Positions 1-11,844 are shown, counted from the stretch's first letter. The stretch: DNA of 64,000 bases from Gigaspora margarita (GCA_009809945.1 WTPW01000310.1:39888-103887); one strand, 5' to 3'. Program-made: numbers and translations. Notes: a model not told the origin generated them from the sequence alone.

Positions 1-127
1 ATTTCTAAATACCTTTTGCTCATTTAACCTTCCCTATAATCAAATTAACTAATCTAAAAATCAAATATACATTCAAATAGATTACAAAGAAATCCTTGCT
101 CTAATTCATATTTTTAATCTTACTAAT

Positions 128-308
128 AGGACCCCGAAATAAACATAGATAGGTCAGGTTAATTATAAAATTACTAAAAATAAAAAGATCTGCAGAAAAA
201 ACCTCAAAAATAAGCAAAAGTTTTACTAAAAATAGAAAAAATCTGCATAAAAAACCCCCAAAATAAGCAAACTAATACCTGATCTATCTATATATATTTC
301 GGGGTCCT
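128..308. repeat. Short TIR element (MITE)
   Basis: The two ends are inverted copies beginning AGGACCCCGAAATA, and the inverted match runs about 30 bases inward with few mismatches. The flanks TTACTAAT and CTACTAAC resemble an eroded 8-bp target duplication, which would suggest a hAT-type origin. No coding capacity is visible. Confidence 0.7.
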
Positions 309-379
309 CTACTAACACTACAACTTCCTCTCAATTTACTACAAATTTATATTCCTATACAATAAATACAACTAATATA

Positions 380-1920
380 CCATTTAACCAATAATTCTAC
401 CTATCAATATCATCTTACTAACCTTCTATCACTTATTCAAAATCTTACTTTACAAGAACTTCATTTCTATATTGATACTTCAATACAAAATCTACAATCA
501 TCAAATATTAAATTTGGCATTGGTTGGATTTGTGAAAATAATACTTCTATTAAATTCAATGCAGCTACTACTTCATATTCTAATACAACACGAACTGAAC
601 TTGAAGCAATTATTTTTCTTCTTCTTGCAACTTCCAATAATACTCATATAAATATCTATTTAAACCTAAAACAAATACATCTTTCAAAACCTATACAAAT
701 CAAAAACTAGGATATTATATTATTATTAATCAAATTAAATCTATTAAAAATATTTCATTTACCCTACACAAAATCAAATCACATTTTAATTCTATTCATA
801 ACCAAGCAGACTTATTTGCAAAAAATGGAACTAACAAACCAATACTTAAAATTACCCATAATTTCTAAATCTACCAATACATTTTTATAGAATAATTGTC
901 TTATTCCTTTCAAAATATAAACATTTATCAAAAATATATATACTATACTCCTGGTCTACTCTTAAAATATTTAAAAATATAGCTGAACCCAATTGGACAT
1001 TATGTTTTGATATTCTAAACACACTTGAACACAATTACTCTAAATATTCTTTTAGAATCAAAATACTAACAAATAATCTGCAAACTATAGAAAACTTTCA
1101 TATTCGCTATCATTATCTATATCCAATATCAAAATGTTCTTGCTGTTCAGATAATGAAGATGCTCTACACTACTTCTCTGTTCAAACTATAACAATAATA
1201 TTCAACAATCTATAGCTAATATAATTACTAATACACTTACCTCTCTCAAAATTACTACTATATCACCAACTACAATTCTCAATATTCTTTTTTACTCTAC
1301 ACTTAATTCATCTAATCTACAATTTAACTCTTTTCTTTACTATATTATTGGAATATTTTCCTCTAATATTTTAGAAATATTAAACTACTTACTGTTAAAT
1401 ACACTAAATTATTTCTTACTACTTTGGGGGCATCCATAAATTACGTTATGCTTGAGGGGGGGATCCCCCAAAATATAACGATTTTGCAATATATAGGGGG
1501 GGGTCCCCCCCAATATAATGCAATTTTTTTCTAAAAATTTGTCTAAAACTTGATCTAGTGGTCTGAATTGGATGATTTTGGTACCATTAGAATCGTCTCG
1601 AGGAGAGGATTCGAATGGTACCACTTTCATTTGATTTGGATCACTGGGTCATTATATATTCAAGTTTTTGTAAAATTTTATATATAAACATACGGATTTT
1701 TAAAAAATTTTTTATATAGTAGGGGGGGGTCAAGAGCTACTATGTAGGGGTACATAACGTTATTTATGGATGCCCCCTTTGTCAAATAATCTTTTAAATT
1801 GGTTTCAAAATACTATTTGGTCTTTACAAAATATATCTCAACACCAATAGGAACATGCTAACAATATTACCTCAAAAATGAAAAAAGGAAATACTTTTTT
1901 CCAAATATATTTAATACAAC
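380..1920 (+). pseudogene. LINE ORF2 3' remnant (RNase H and C-terminus)
   Basis: Translation with many stops and frameshifts still shows an RNase H fold typical of the end of a non-LTR retrotransposon ORF2. A YIDTS segment (about 465-480) carries the first Asp, RTELEAI (about 590-610) carries the Glu, and NQADLFAK (about 805-830) carries the last Asp. The third acidic site, usually TDS, reads as NLK and is lost. A Cys-rich tail (KCSCCSDNEDALHYF, about 1130-1175) matches the end region of such proteins. The remnant is interrupted at 1426-1777 by a MITE and resumes as WFQNTIWSLQN near 1800. It is clearly non-functional. The exact LINE clade cannot be told. Confidence 0.7.
1426..1777. repeat. 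MITE inserted in LINE remnant
   Basis: Terminal inverted repeats begin GGGGGCATCCATAAATTACG on the left and mirror as a TTATGGATGCCCCC end on the right, about 27 bp each. TTT flanks both ends, a possible 3-bp target duplication. The interior is low complexity with runs of G and C. An open frame on the minus strand inside it is incidental. Confidence 0.75.
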
Positions 1921-2227
1921 AACCACATCATCATCAAACATATCTCATATAGATTACTCTCCTTTTATAGAAAAATAGTTTCTACAAGGTTCTCTCTAAC
2001 AAATTGTATCACTAATGCAAATAGCATATATCTAAGGTTTTCTCCAACCTATTCTAGCTAGTTAATTAATTTGAAACAATTAATTATAGCATTTATAGAA
2101 AATAGGAGATATAATATCACATTGGGTGCCTGTTAACAGTAATACAAATATAGTTCTGAAGTCTTTTTATGTAAATTTATTATTTTTACTTAAATAAAGT
2201 TTCAACTTTGGTATTTTTTAAATATAT

Positions 2228-3346
2228 ATATAAATATACCATATGTTTCTGAAAATAAGCTACTTTTTTGGATGATTTTGGACACTAAAAATCTGGGGTA
2301 GCTTATTTTCATATATAATTGATTTTTGACCAGTCACAATAGTAGTTACATAGTAAAGTCTAAATTTACTTAAATCAATTATTAGCACTTAAGTAGACTT
2401 GTTTGGGAGACTAAACTACACACATGCTAAAAGTTTCATTAAAATAGAAATATTTTTATTATTTGACTTTTAATTTTAACATTCATCAAATATATTTTGT
2501 TAATAAAATTTTAATCTCTTGTTGAACATAAAAATTAAAACCAAATTAATAAAAAGTTCTCCAATTTTGTTGTAAATTTTAGAGAATGTATATTTTGATC
2601 TCCTAAATAAGTTTACTTAAGTAACTTTAATCAATTTGCTTAGTAAAGTTTAAACTTTACTATATAGCAAATTTCATCAATCGTGAGGTAACTTATTTTT
2701 GGGTCAAAGATATTTTTGAGTTTTTTGACTAACAGAAGGTTAGTTTATTTTCAAAAGTGGCTAATTTTTGGCAATATACAGTATTTATATTACTGTATGT
2801 TTCCAAAAAGCAGCTACCTTTTTTGGATGATTTGGACACAAAAAATCTGAGATTACTTATTTTTGAATAAATTCAATTTTTGGTCAATTGCCAATAGTAG
2901 TTACATAGTGAAATCTAAATTCAACTATCTAAATCTATTAATGATACTTATATAAACTTATTTGAAAAATCAAACTACACCTATCAAGAAATTTTATCAA
3001 TACATAAGTACTTTTTATTATTTAACTTTCAATTTTTATGTTCAATGAATATATTTTGTTAATCAAATTTTAATCTTTTTATTGAACATAAATATTAAAA
3101 TCAAATTAAAAAAAAGTTTTTCAATTTCATTATAAATTTTAAAATATACATATTTTGATCTTCTGAATAAGTTTACTTAAGCGACTTTAATCGAATTGCT
3201 TATTGAAACTTGGACTTTACTATATAGCAACTTTCATTAATAGTGGTTAGCTTATTTTCAGGTCAAATACATTTTTGCATTTTTTGATCAAAAGAAAGGG
3301 GGTAGTTTATTTTTAGAGGTAGCTTATTTTTGACAATATACAGTAT
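2228..3346. repeat. Tandem pair of about 560-bp inverted-repeat elements
   Basis: Two diverged copies (about 2228-2785 and 2790-3346) lie head to tail. Each starts with a TTTC..AAA..AGCTAC..TTTTTTGGATGAT block and ends GGCTAATTTTTGGCAATATACAG or similar. Each is internally palindromic around a TAGTAAAGT...ACTTTACTATATAGCAA pair. The same core motif recurs in the larger foldback at 3890-5118, so the two are related. Confidence 0.65.
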
Positions 3347-3739
3347 TCAAACTCAAACTAGTTTGCAAACTTCAAACTCAAACCCAAACCAAACTCAAAT
3401 TTAACTAAAAAGTTTGCTTTATATAAGGGGAGTGACAGAAATCAGGTGATTTTTTAGGGGGGCAGGGGGGGTAAAAAATGTTAAAATTATATATAGGAAC
3501 CTGACCAAATCTATATTAAGGAGGGGGGAGAGGGGTAGGTCTTTAATAAAAAATAATCAGGGGATTAATGACACGGCCCTAAACTAAAATATTTTTTTAA
3601 TACTAGTTTGAGATCGGGTTTGATTTGAAATCAAATCAAACTCAAATCTGGCCTAAGGTTTGATTTGATCTGGGTTTGTAGAAACCCTACCTGTGACAAA
3701 TACGGCACATTGCAGAGTGCAACAAATTGATTCCTTCAA

Positions 3740-3884
3740 TAATAAAAATATCAAATTTTGCCATATTATATAATGAAAATATCAAATTTGACCATATATA
3801 ATGAAAAAATCAAATTTGGCCACATATAATGAAAATATCAAATTTGATCACATATAATGAAAATATCAAATTTGGCCACATTTA
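3740..3884. repeat. Tandem repeat, about 30-bp unit
   Basis: About five copies of a unit close to TAATGAAAATATCAAATTTG followed by GCCACATA run in direct order. Substitutions are few, mostly GCC to ACC or ATC. The array directly abuts the left end of the foldback at 3890. Confidence 0.8.
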
Positions 3885-3889
3885 TAAAA

Positions 3890-5118
3890 GAAATTACTGT
3901 TTATACCCCAAATTTGCTATTTATACCCTAGTCTGGCCTTTGACCATTCCAACCTAGTTATATGTAATATAGCACAAACTGGGATCATGTGACTTTTAGA
4001 TACTTGCATTTTGACCAATGGTTAGGTTACATGAAATCCAGGTCACGTGATCTGCATAACAATAATAGCAATCAAAATTTGAACCCGAAGTAGGTTCAAA
4101 TTTAAACTACAAAATAAGTTACTCCACGATTGACAATAGTTGCTACATAGTAAAGTTCAAATTCTACTATATAAATTGATAATTATTACTTATGTAAACT
4201 TATTTTGGAGATCAAAATACTGATATAGTAAAATTTTTAGCAAAATTGTAAAACATTTTATTATTTGACTTTTGAACTTTTACATTCGATGGAAAAATAA
4301 AAATGTTTTATGGAAATATATTCGACGAACGTAAAAATTAAAGGCAAATAATAAAAGGTTCTCCAATTTGTATGAAAATTTTGTAGAATATGTATGTTGA
4401 TCTTCTGAACATATTTACTTAAGCACTTATAAACAATTTAAATAGTAAAATTTGACTTTACTATGTAGCAACTACTTGTGATTGCTAAAAAAAGCCTCTT
4501 TTTCAGAAAGAAGTTTTTAGTGATCACAAGTAGTTGCTACATAGTAAAGTTCAAATTTTACTATTTAAATCGATTATAAGCACTTATATAAATATGTTCA
4601 AAAGATCAACATACATATTCTACCAAATTTTTATTCAAATCAGAGAACTTTTTATTATTTAGTCTTTAATTTTTACATTTATCGAATATATTTTTTTAAA
4701 AAATTTTTATTTTTTCATTGAACATAAAAGTTAAAAAGTCAAATAATAAAATGATCTCCAATCTTGCTAAAAATTTACTTTATTTGTATTTAGTTCTTCC
4801 AAATAAGTTTATTGAAGCGATAATAATCAATTTACATAGTAGAATTTGAACTTTACTATGTAGCAACTATTGTCGATCATGGGGTAACTTATTTTGTGGT
4901 TTAAATTTGAACCTACTTTGGGTTCAAATTTTGATTGGCTATTATTATCACCAGATCACGTGATCCAGATTTTATATAACCTAACCATTGGTCAAAATGC
5001 AAGAATCTGAAAGTCACATGATCTTAGTTTGTACTATATTACACGTGACTGGGTCGGAGGAGTCAGAGGCCAGGCTGGAGGTATGAATAGCAAATTTGGG
5101 GGTATTAAAAGTAATTCC
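3890..5118. repeat. Long foldback element (about 580-bp arms)
   Basis: The left arm (from AAATTACTGTTTATACCCC) is inverted in the right arm (ending GGGGGTATTAAAAGTAATTCC). Pairing can be followed nearly to a centre at about 4500, where AAAAAGCCTCTTTTTCAGAAAGAAG forms the turn. Recognisable paired blocks are the CCAATGG/TTAGGTTA segment, a CACGTGATC pair and the GTTGCTACATAGTAAAG pair. There is no open frame of interest. It could extrude as a cruciform or give a hairpin transcript. Confidence 0.75.
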
Positions 5119-5343
5119 CTATGTAAATTTCAGATTTGGCCACTAGAAAATTTTACTTGTCAAGACTAGTGCTCCGAATCAGATCAGGTCAATCTAAAAC
5201 CCAACCTGAAATTACAGGTCAGACTGGATTTGTGTTAGAAAATTTTGATCTAAAAGTTTTGGATCAGGTTTGGGTTGGGTTTGGATCGAGAATTAATCTG
5301 ACCTGACCCAACCTGACCCAACCCAAACTTTTTATATAGTTTT

Positions 5344-6296
5344 CTTTAGAATGCTAAATATTTATTATAGCTGATTTGAAAATTAGTAGGACACATAATG
5401 AATTTTGTGATGATCATCAACAAATTTCGGTAATTATTTTTCAGTAATTTAAGTATAGTTTCAATAATATAATTTTTGGTAGTACAAAATATACCACAAT
5501 TATATATCAGCAAAAATTATATTATTAAAAAACTATCCCTTGGATTGTAGTAGGACACAGGCAAATTTGCCTGTGTTTTTGCACTTTTTTTGCTCTGATT
5601 TACTTTTTTTTAAATATCAAGATAATTAAATAAAATATTGTTCAATTATATTTAAAAATTAGGATTACTTTTTTGCAAAATTAGTTTTATATTGTAAGAA
5701 AAAATTTTAAGTTATATATAAACTAAAAATAGATATCTTTAAGAAAAAATTTTTTTAAAAAATTTTATTACAATTTCTTTATAATCTTATTTAGTTTTAG
5801 TTTTAAAGCTATAGTTCTTAAGACAATATTGTAGTTTATATAAAGGATNATAACTTTTATTATTGCAACTTTAATGATTTATTTGTAAAAATTAAGACTT
5901 ATATTAGAAGTAAAAGTTTTTTTTATAGATGGGAATTATGGGAACTTATAAAATTTAAGAAAATCTAAAGAAAATTTTAATAGTAAAAATGCTAATACAA
6001 GAACTTTAAACTTTGATTATACTAAAGTTTTCTAATAATTTTAAAAAAAATTTATAACAAAGTTACTAAAACAAAACTCAAAGAATATTTTTTACTTAAA
6101 AAAGGTATAGCTAAAATTAATATTTAAAATTTTATTAAAATTTTATTAAAATTTTTAAAATACGCAGGAAAATTTGCCTGTGTTACAATCTAGGAGATAA
6201 TATTATTACTGAAAAATAATAATTATCAAAATTTGGATGATTATCACAAAATTTATCACATGTGCTACTAATTTTAAAATTAGCTATAATAGTTTT
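5344..6296. repeat. TIR element with inner inverted repeats
   Basis: The outer ends pair over about 55 bases: TTATTATAGCTGATTTGAAA on the left against the complement of AAAATTAGCTATAATAG on the right. An inner pair, ACACAGGCAAATTTGCCTGTG at about 5555 and the AAATTTGCCTGTGT segment at about 6170, brackets an AT-rich middle. One ambiguous base is present at 5849. No coding potential was seen. Confidence 0.6.
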
Positions 6297-6524
6297 TTTT
6301 AGTTTTTTATTCAAACTTTTTTCCTATAGTGCACCAAGTCACTTCTCATCAAATGTACCAAATTTGGCTAGATATATTCAAGGAATGCCAAATTTGGCTA
6401 GCATATTCAAGATGCACCAAATTAGATTTGGCTAGATATAATATTTGTTACTCGGGAGATTCTATTATTGAATCTAAAATACAAGCACAAATAGAGTATA
6501 AATAAGTATTGATTATAATCAAAA

Positions 6525-6870
6525 TTCGTAAATTTTAGTTAAACTTAGGCCTGAATTTCTTGATAACCAATGATTAGAATTGGCTCAAATTTTTAGAGCA
6601 AATAGTATCGATATTAGTTTCATATATATTAAAATATCAGAAAATTTTAACTAGTAGTTCTTGAGTAATTGTTTGTATATGATAATTAGTTTTTTAAAAA
6701 AATTGACTATCATATGCAAGAAATTACTCAAGAATTACTAGTTCAAATTTGCTGATATTTTAATATCTTTTAGAATGATATCAATACTATTTGTAATAAA
6801 AATTTAAACCAATTCTAATCACTAGTTATCAAGAAACTCAGTTCTAAGTTTTAACTAAAATTTACAAATT
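6525..6870. repeat. Foldback within the outer TIR element
   Basis: The segment from AATTTTAGTTAAACTTAG is mirrored by TAAGTTTTAACTAAAATTTA, with the centre near 6695 inside TTAGTTTTTTAAAAAAATTGAC. Paired blocks include CTTGAGTAATT/AATTACTCAAG and TTGATAACCAATGATTAGAA with its mirror. The arms are about 160 bp with scattered mismatches. Confidence 0.65.
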
Positions 6871-7597
6871 TTGTAAACTATCAATATTAATCGATTTCTT
6901 ATATTATCGATTATTACCAATTAAAAATAGATATATATCTATAATCAATTATAATTAATTAGTTCTCAAATGATTACAATCAATTAAAATTAATTGATTG
7001 TAATCGATTAAGCCAATTATAATCGTTATATATCACTTTAAAAAATTTTATAATGGATTTATCACTTTCATACCAATTTTATATAGATTGAATATATTTG
7101 ATGCCAATTTTGATGTAATTTATATGTAACAACAAGGTGCCAATTTTATAGCTTACATAATAAATTGTATAAATTTTTTAAATTTTAATGTCTTATAATT
7201 TTGATATTTGGACTTCTTAAAAAATTTTAACTAATAAGTTTGATAGAGCTAAAGATAAAGATATATTTTTAACAGTTATTTATTAAATAATTCTTTAGAT
7301 TTTATATAGTGCAGGACACCTAAAGGCAGAATTTTTGAAATTTGTCCCATTTTCAAAAATTTTATATTGAAATTTGATGTCTTTGTGAATCCTTGTATTT
7401 TGATTGGCTAATAATTAATTTTTAAAAATATTTTAAAATTAATTTAAAAATTAATTTTAAAATTAGCCAATAGCAGAAGGCTAAAACATGTGACTTGTCC
7501 CATTTTTGGCCAAATTTTTACGGATCATATAAGAATACTATACTTTTAAACTCATTAATTGAAAAAGTTTACATTAATTTTTGAAAAGTTAAGGCCG

Positions 7598-8513
7598 CTA
7601 AGGGGGCTTACAGAAATTATGTAATATTTTTGTTACTAATAAATTTCAAAATTTTACCCCACCCACCCACACCTGATACTCTATTAGCCAATCAAATTTT
7701 ATATTTTTTAAAATTTATTCATAAGTTCAATTTATGAAATTGATAATAACTATTGCTCTACCGGACCAATTTAGATGATTTAACTACCAAAATGTTCGTC
7801 TCACTGAGACGATTCTAACAAGCCCAAAATTGTTAAAATCTAATCACAGGGTCCCAAAATCGTTCAACTTTTGTGTAATTTTAATAGTAATTTTTTAGAA
7901 TCACTAAGTAAATATATTTGATATTGAATAACGTTTGATCTACTTGCCCGTTTTGGATGATTTAACTACCAAAATGTTCGTCTCAGTGAGACGATTCTAA
8001 CAAGTCCAAAATCGCTAAATTCTAATCACAGGATTCCAAGATCTATAAAGATTTTATTGTTTGTTTAACAATACAAATCTTTACTGATCTTGGAATCCTG
8101 TGATTAGAATTTAGCGATTTTGGACTTTTTAGAATCATCTCACTGAAACGAACATTTTGGTAGTTAAATCATCCAAAATGGGCCAGTGGATCAAAAGTTA
8201 TTCAATATAAAAGAAATTTATTTAGTGATTCTAAAAAATCACTATTAAAATTACACAAAAGTTGAACGATCTTTGGACCCTGTGATTAGATTTTAACGAT
8301 TTTGGGCTTGTTAGAATCGTCTCAGTGAGATGAACATTTTGGTAGTTAAATCATCTAAATTGGATCAGTAGATCAATAAGTATTAATAATTTAATAATTT
8401 TATACTTTTGGCCAAAATTATAAAATTTTGACCAGAATTATAATTATAACCTGATATTTTCGGGACCCCACCCACCCACTAAAAAATTACGTAATTTCTG
8501 GAAGCCCCCTAAG
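7598..8513. repeat. Innermost nested TIR element
   Basis: The ends read CTAAGGGGGCTTACAGAAAT and the inverted ATTTCTGGAAGCCCCCTAAG, about 28 bp of near-perfect TIR. Inside lie a CCCACCCACCCA tract in the same orientation near each end and a giant palindrome at 7755-8370. It has no transposase. Confidence 0.75.
7755..8370. repeat. Near-perfect palindrome, arms about 300 bp
   Basis: Two inner and two outer copies of the block GATGATTTAACTACCAAAAT with GTTCGTCTCA are arranged in mirror order around a centre near 8062. The inner block (7955-8040) pairs with 8090-8180 and the outer (7775-7860) with 8270-8360. Identity by eye is well above 90 percent, so the palindrome is either young or kept by gene conversion. 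Confidence 0.75.
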
Positions 8514-9052
8514 TTGTAGCAAATTAGCTAAATTACAAAATAGGGGCATATTTTTTGTGATATTGGTTTTATATTGAATATTATTAGCTTTTAAAGTTTT
8601 TGAAGTCTTTAGGTGTCCCGCACTGTAGTTATAAGATTTTAAAAAAGCAATCAAAATTTGATGAGAAGTGACTTGGTGCACCATATTAATTTATTTATTT
8701 AGAAATTATCATTTATCACTATACCAATGTATCAATGCCACCTTCTAATTGACTAATTATTTTGTTTGCTTTGATTTTATATTAATTAAAACTAACAGAT
8801 AATGGCTAGTTAAGGCAGATGGCTAAAGCCAGATGCATTTATATGTTTTTGATTATTTAATTAAATTAGTTAGTTAGGGTTAGAATTAGAGCTTGCCTTA
8901 TGAGTAAAATTATCTTCCCAACATTTTTTATTAATACTTATAGACAGGCTTAGACACTCATTTCTTGTATTTTCAGTGTTTTCATTTTTTCATTGCTTTT
9001 GTCTTGTTAGGCTAATTCATAAAGATCAAATCTTATGATTTGATAGGCTTTT

Positions 9053-10587
9053 TATTATATGAACTCACTTGGCGAAATTGTAAAATATGATGATCCTGGA
9101 TGCAAAACTTATGTTTTTGATACTCTTGCACTTACTTTTTTGATACTGATTTACATGCAGATCCCAGTAAAAATAAAAAATTTAAAAACTTTGAGCAAAG
9201 ATATCTTGACAACTACCTGCTTGAATCTGATAAACCTTTTTGATTCGAACTTTATGGATTCATAGAATTTGAATAAAAAAAATTCATTGAATTTAGCTAT
9301 AAGTTGTTGAGATATTTTTACTCAAATTAGAGAAAATCAAAATGCCTATCAAAATAGAAGCTGCACCAAATTTCTCTCTAACTTTGAGTAAAGATAACTA
9401 TCTGACCAAATTTGATAAAACATTTTTTGATTGAATTCTATAGATTCATAGAATTTGAATAAAAAAATTTTTATTGAAATTAGTCGTGTTATCGAGATAT
9501 CTTTAGAGTATATCAAAATATCTATCAAAATAGAAACTATAGCAAATTTTCTTTCTAGCTTTGAGTGAAGATATCTTGATAACTATCTAACTGAATTCAG
9601 CAAACTTTTTTATTTGAATTCTATAAATTCATAGAATTCAAAAAAAAATTTTATTGCATTTAATCAAGTGGTTATCAAGATATCTTTGCTCAAAAAAAAA
9701 ATCAAAATGCATATCAATGCCAAATTTTCTTTCTTCATTAAGTAAAAATCTCAACACCCACTTGACTAGATGCAATGAAAATTTTTATTTAAATTTTATG
9801 AATGCATAGAATTGAAAGTAAAAAATTTTATAAATTTGAACAGACTGTTATCAAGATATATTCACTCAAAGTTAGTGAAAAAATTTCTATTTGATAAGCA
9901 TTTTGTTTTTCTCTAATGTTGAGCAAAGGTATCTCAATAGTCACTTGACTAAATTCAATGAAAATTTTTTTATTCAAATTCTATGAAATCCATAGGATTC
10001 AAACAAAAAAAGTTTTATTGAATTTTGTCAAATAGTTAGGCCAGACCAAGTTGATTATGTGTTTTACATTACCTCCCTCTCCCTTCTAAAAGAGGGGAGG
10101 GAGGAGTGGTTCTTATAGTAAAATTTTAAAAAATTTTGTTTTTCAAAAAAAATTTTTTCTGATTTGTCCCATGGCTAGATAAAAATTTTTTGAAATATTC
10201 CGTAGCCCTATGTATATCTATCTAAATTTTTTTTACTATGAGGGAGGGGGAGCTCTGAGGAGGGGTTAATGTAAAACACATAATCAACTTGGTCTGGCCT
10301 TATCGAGATATCTTTGCTCAAAGTTAGAGAGAAATTTGGCGCAGCTTCTATTTTGATTTTCTTTAATTTTGAGCAAAGATATTTCAACAACCTCATGGCT
10401 AAATACAATGAAATTTTTTTTATTTGAATTCTATGAATCCATAGAATTCAAATCGAAAAGGTTTTATAAGATTCAAGCATGTAGTTTTCGAGATATCTTT
10501 GCTCAAAGTCAGGATCTGCATATTGATCATTATCAAAAAAGAGTGATGGCTAAAGCCATGTACCCATGTGATTTTTTGAAAATTTAG
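9053..10587. repeat. Tandem array, about 180-bp palindromic unit
   Basis: Six copies of a mirror motif like GAATTCTATGAATCCATAGAATTC occur near 9243, 9430, 9615, 9790, 9975 and 10420. Spacing is about 172-188 bp. The last interval is longer by exactly the 261-bp MITE plus 3-bp duplication inserted at 10039. Between them alternate AAGATATCTTGA..CTTTGAGTAAAGATAT and its mirror, so each unit is itself palindromic. Several short open frames here are chance products. Confidence 0.7.
10039..10299. repeat. Harbinger-like MITE, copy 1
   Basis: The terminal inverted repeat is 33 bp, beginning GGCCAGACCAAGTTGATTAT and ending ATAATCAACTTGGTCTGGCC, flanked by a TTA direct duplication. A 3-bp TWA target duplication is the mark of PIF/Harbinger elements. 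A second copy in opposite internal orientation lies at 63320-63579. The insertion interrupts the 180-bp tandem array. Confidence 0.85.
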
Positions 10588-11612
10588 TTAAAATTAGGGT
10601 TAGAGCCAGTTTAGCAGGGTCTGGGTTAGGGTTAGAACAGAATATATAGGTAAAATTGCCTTCCCGGTATTTTTTATTAATGGTTCAAGACAGGTTTGAA
10701 CTGCTGTTTTTATGTTCTTGTGTTTTTTTTGTTTTTTGTCTTCCTTGGGCTGATCCGTGTAAACAAAATTTTGCGACTCCGGTTGGTTGATTTATACAAA
10801 AATGTCACGTGGGACATGGCTTTAGACGACCCCCAAAAAAGTAAGTCAGGAGTATCAAAAACGTAAGTTTTGCATCCCGGATCAGCCTGACATGTGATCA
10901 AAGCGAAGAAAAACAAAAAAAACAAAAAAAAAGAGAAAATTACGAAAACGGGTGTTTAAACCTGTCTTGGGGCACTAATTGATAACGACAGGAATGAATT
11001 TTACATATTAAAACTGATTATAAATTACTAAGCATCTAACCATAACATCCTAACCATTTAAAAAAAATGGTCAATTTCACGTTAAACCTGATCCTACATC
11101 CAGATTGGTCGATCAGAGGTGGTGATACAATTCATGCAATGAATGATAACTCTCTTTATTTTATTTATTTATTTATAAAAATAAGTTTATATTTTTAAAT
11201 TAACTGTTTTCTTTGCTAATATAAATAAATTCAATACACATTAATACTAAATATTATCAAGAATTATTTTTTCTTTTATAAACTAAACGATATTTTTTAT
11301 ATATCTTTGATTTATATTAGAATTTTAATATTAAGATTTTAAAACTTTAGCATGTTGATATTAAAAATTAGGGTCAGGTTCGGTTGGCTATAACCTGACC
11401 CGACCCGACCCGTTCTGAGCACTAGTTGGGACTAGGTTGTTTGAACAGTATAAAACATTAAAAAAAATTTTATTTATGCAAATGAGTGTTTATGATATAA
11501 GTAAATTATTAATGGTTGTATATTTTTTATCACTTGGTTATATAATTTTCTTTTTAATTTTTTACCTATTGAGAAATAATTGCGTCATTTCAAAATTTAA
11601 GAACAATTATTG

Positions 11613-11834
11613 TTGCAGCTGATGCTGAAAATGGCTGATGCTGAAATTTTGACCTATTTTGATACAAATTTTTTAAAAATTTTTTTGGGTAATTTTGACA
11701 GTTTTTTTTTTAGGGTTGGGTTAGGGTTTAGGGTTAGAATTGAATATTAAAGAGTATAGGTAGATTTTAGCAGGGCATATATTTTCAAATCGCGACCCAA
11801 ATTTCAGCATCAGCCATTTTCAGTATCAGCTATG
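11613..11834. repeat. MULE-like MITE with 10-bp target duplication
   Basis: A TIR of about 33 bp (AGCTGATGCTGAAAATGGCT and its mirror) is flanked on both sides by ACAATTATTG at 11603-11612 and 11835-11844. A 9-11 bp duplication is typical of Mutator-like elements. The interior has GGGTTAGGGTTTAGGGTTAG, a short telomere-like run. Confidence 0.75.
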
Positions 11835-11844
11835 ACAATTATTG

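Larger units (their letters stand above)
7307..8625. repeat. TA-flanked TIR element, nested (Tc1/mariner-type ends)
   Basis: The left end is TAGTGCAGGACACCTAAAG and the right end is the inverted CTTTAGGTGTCCCGCACTG, each flanked by TA. The terminal CAGTGCGGGA sequence is shared with the MITE at 24517-24859, so both belong to one family. The element is itself interrupted by another inverted-repeat element at 7598-8513. Confidence 0.8.
6327..8683. repeat. TA-flanked 2.36-kb TIR element (outer host of nested set)
   Basis: The ends read TAGTGCACCAAGTCACTTCT and the inverted AGAAGTGACTTGGTGCACCA, giving a TIR of about 26 bp with TA on both sides. This is the target signature of Tc1/mariner elements. 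It contains a separate foldback at 6525-6870 and a second TA-flanked element at 7307-8625, which must have inserted later. There is no transposase, so it is non-autonomous. Confidence 0.75.
8815..11010. repeat. Composite repeat with direct and inverted flanks
   Basis: The segment GATGGCTAAAGCCA... TTAGGGTTAG... near 8818-8950 recurs in direct order near 10546-10700. The segment around 9088-9140 (GATCCTGGATGCAAAACTTA) recurs inverted at 10846-10890. The boundaries are not clean. The whole may be a rearranged element whose core is the tandem array listed separately. Confidence 0.4.

Noticed and set aside
1409..1630. 73-codon minus-strand frame
   Set aside because: Lies inside the MITE at 1426-1777.
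2228..5118. CRISPR-like array
   Set aside because: The repeats are palindromic transposon arms without regular unique spacers or cas genes.
8487..10925. Short frames at 8487-8684, 9059-9265, 10208-10587 and 10710-10925
   Set aside because: All fall inside inverted-repeat elements or the 180-bp array and change frame from unit to unit.
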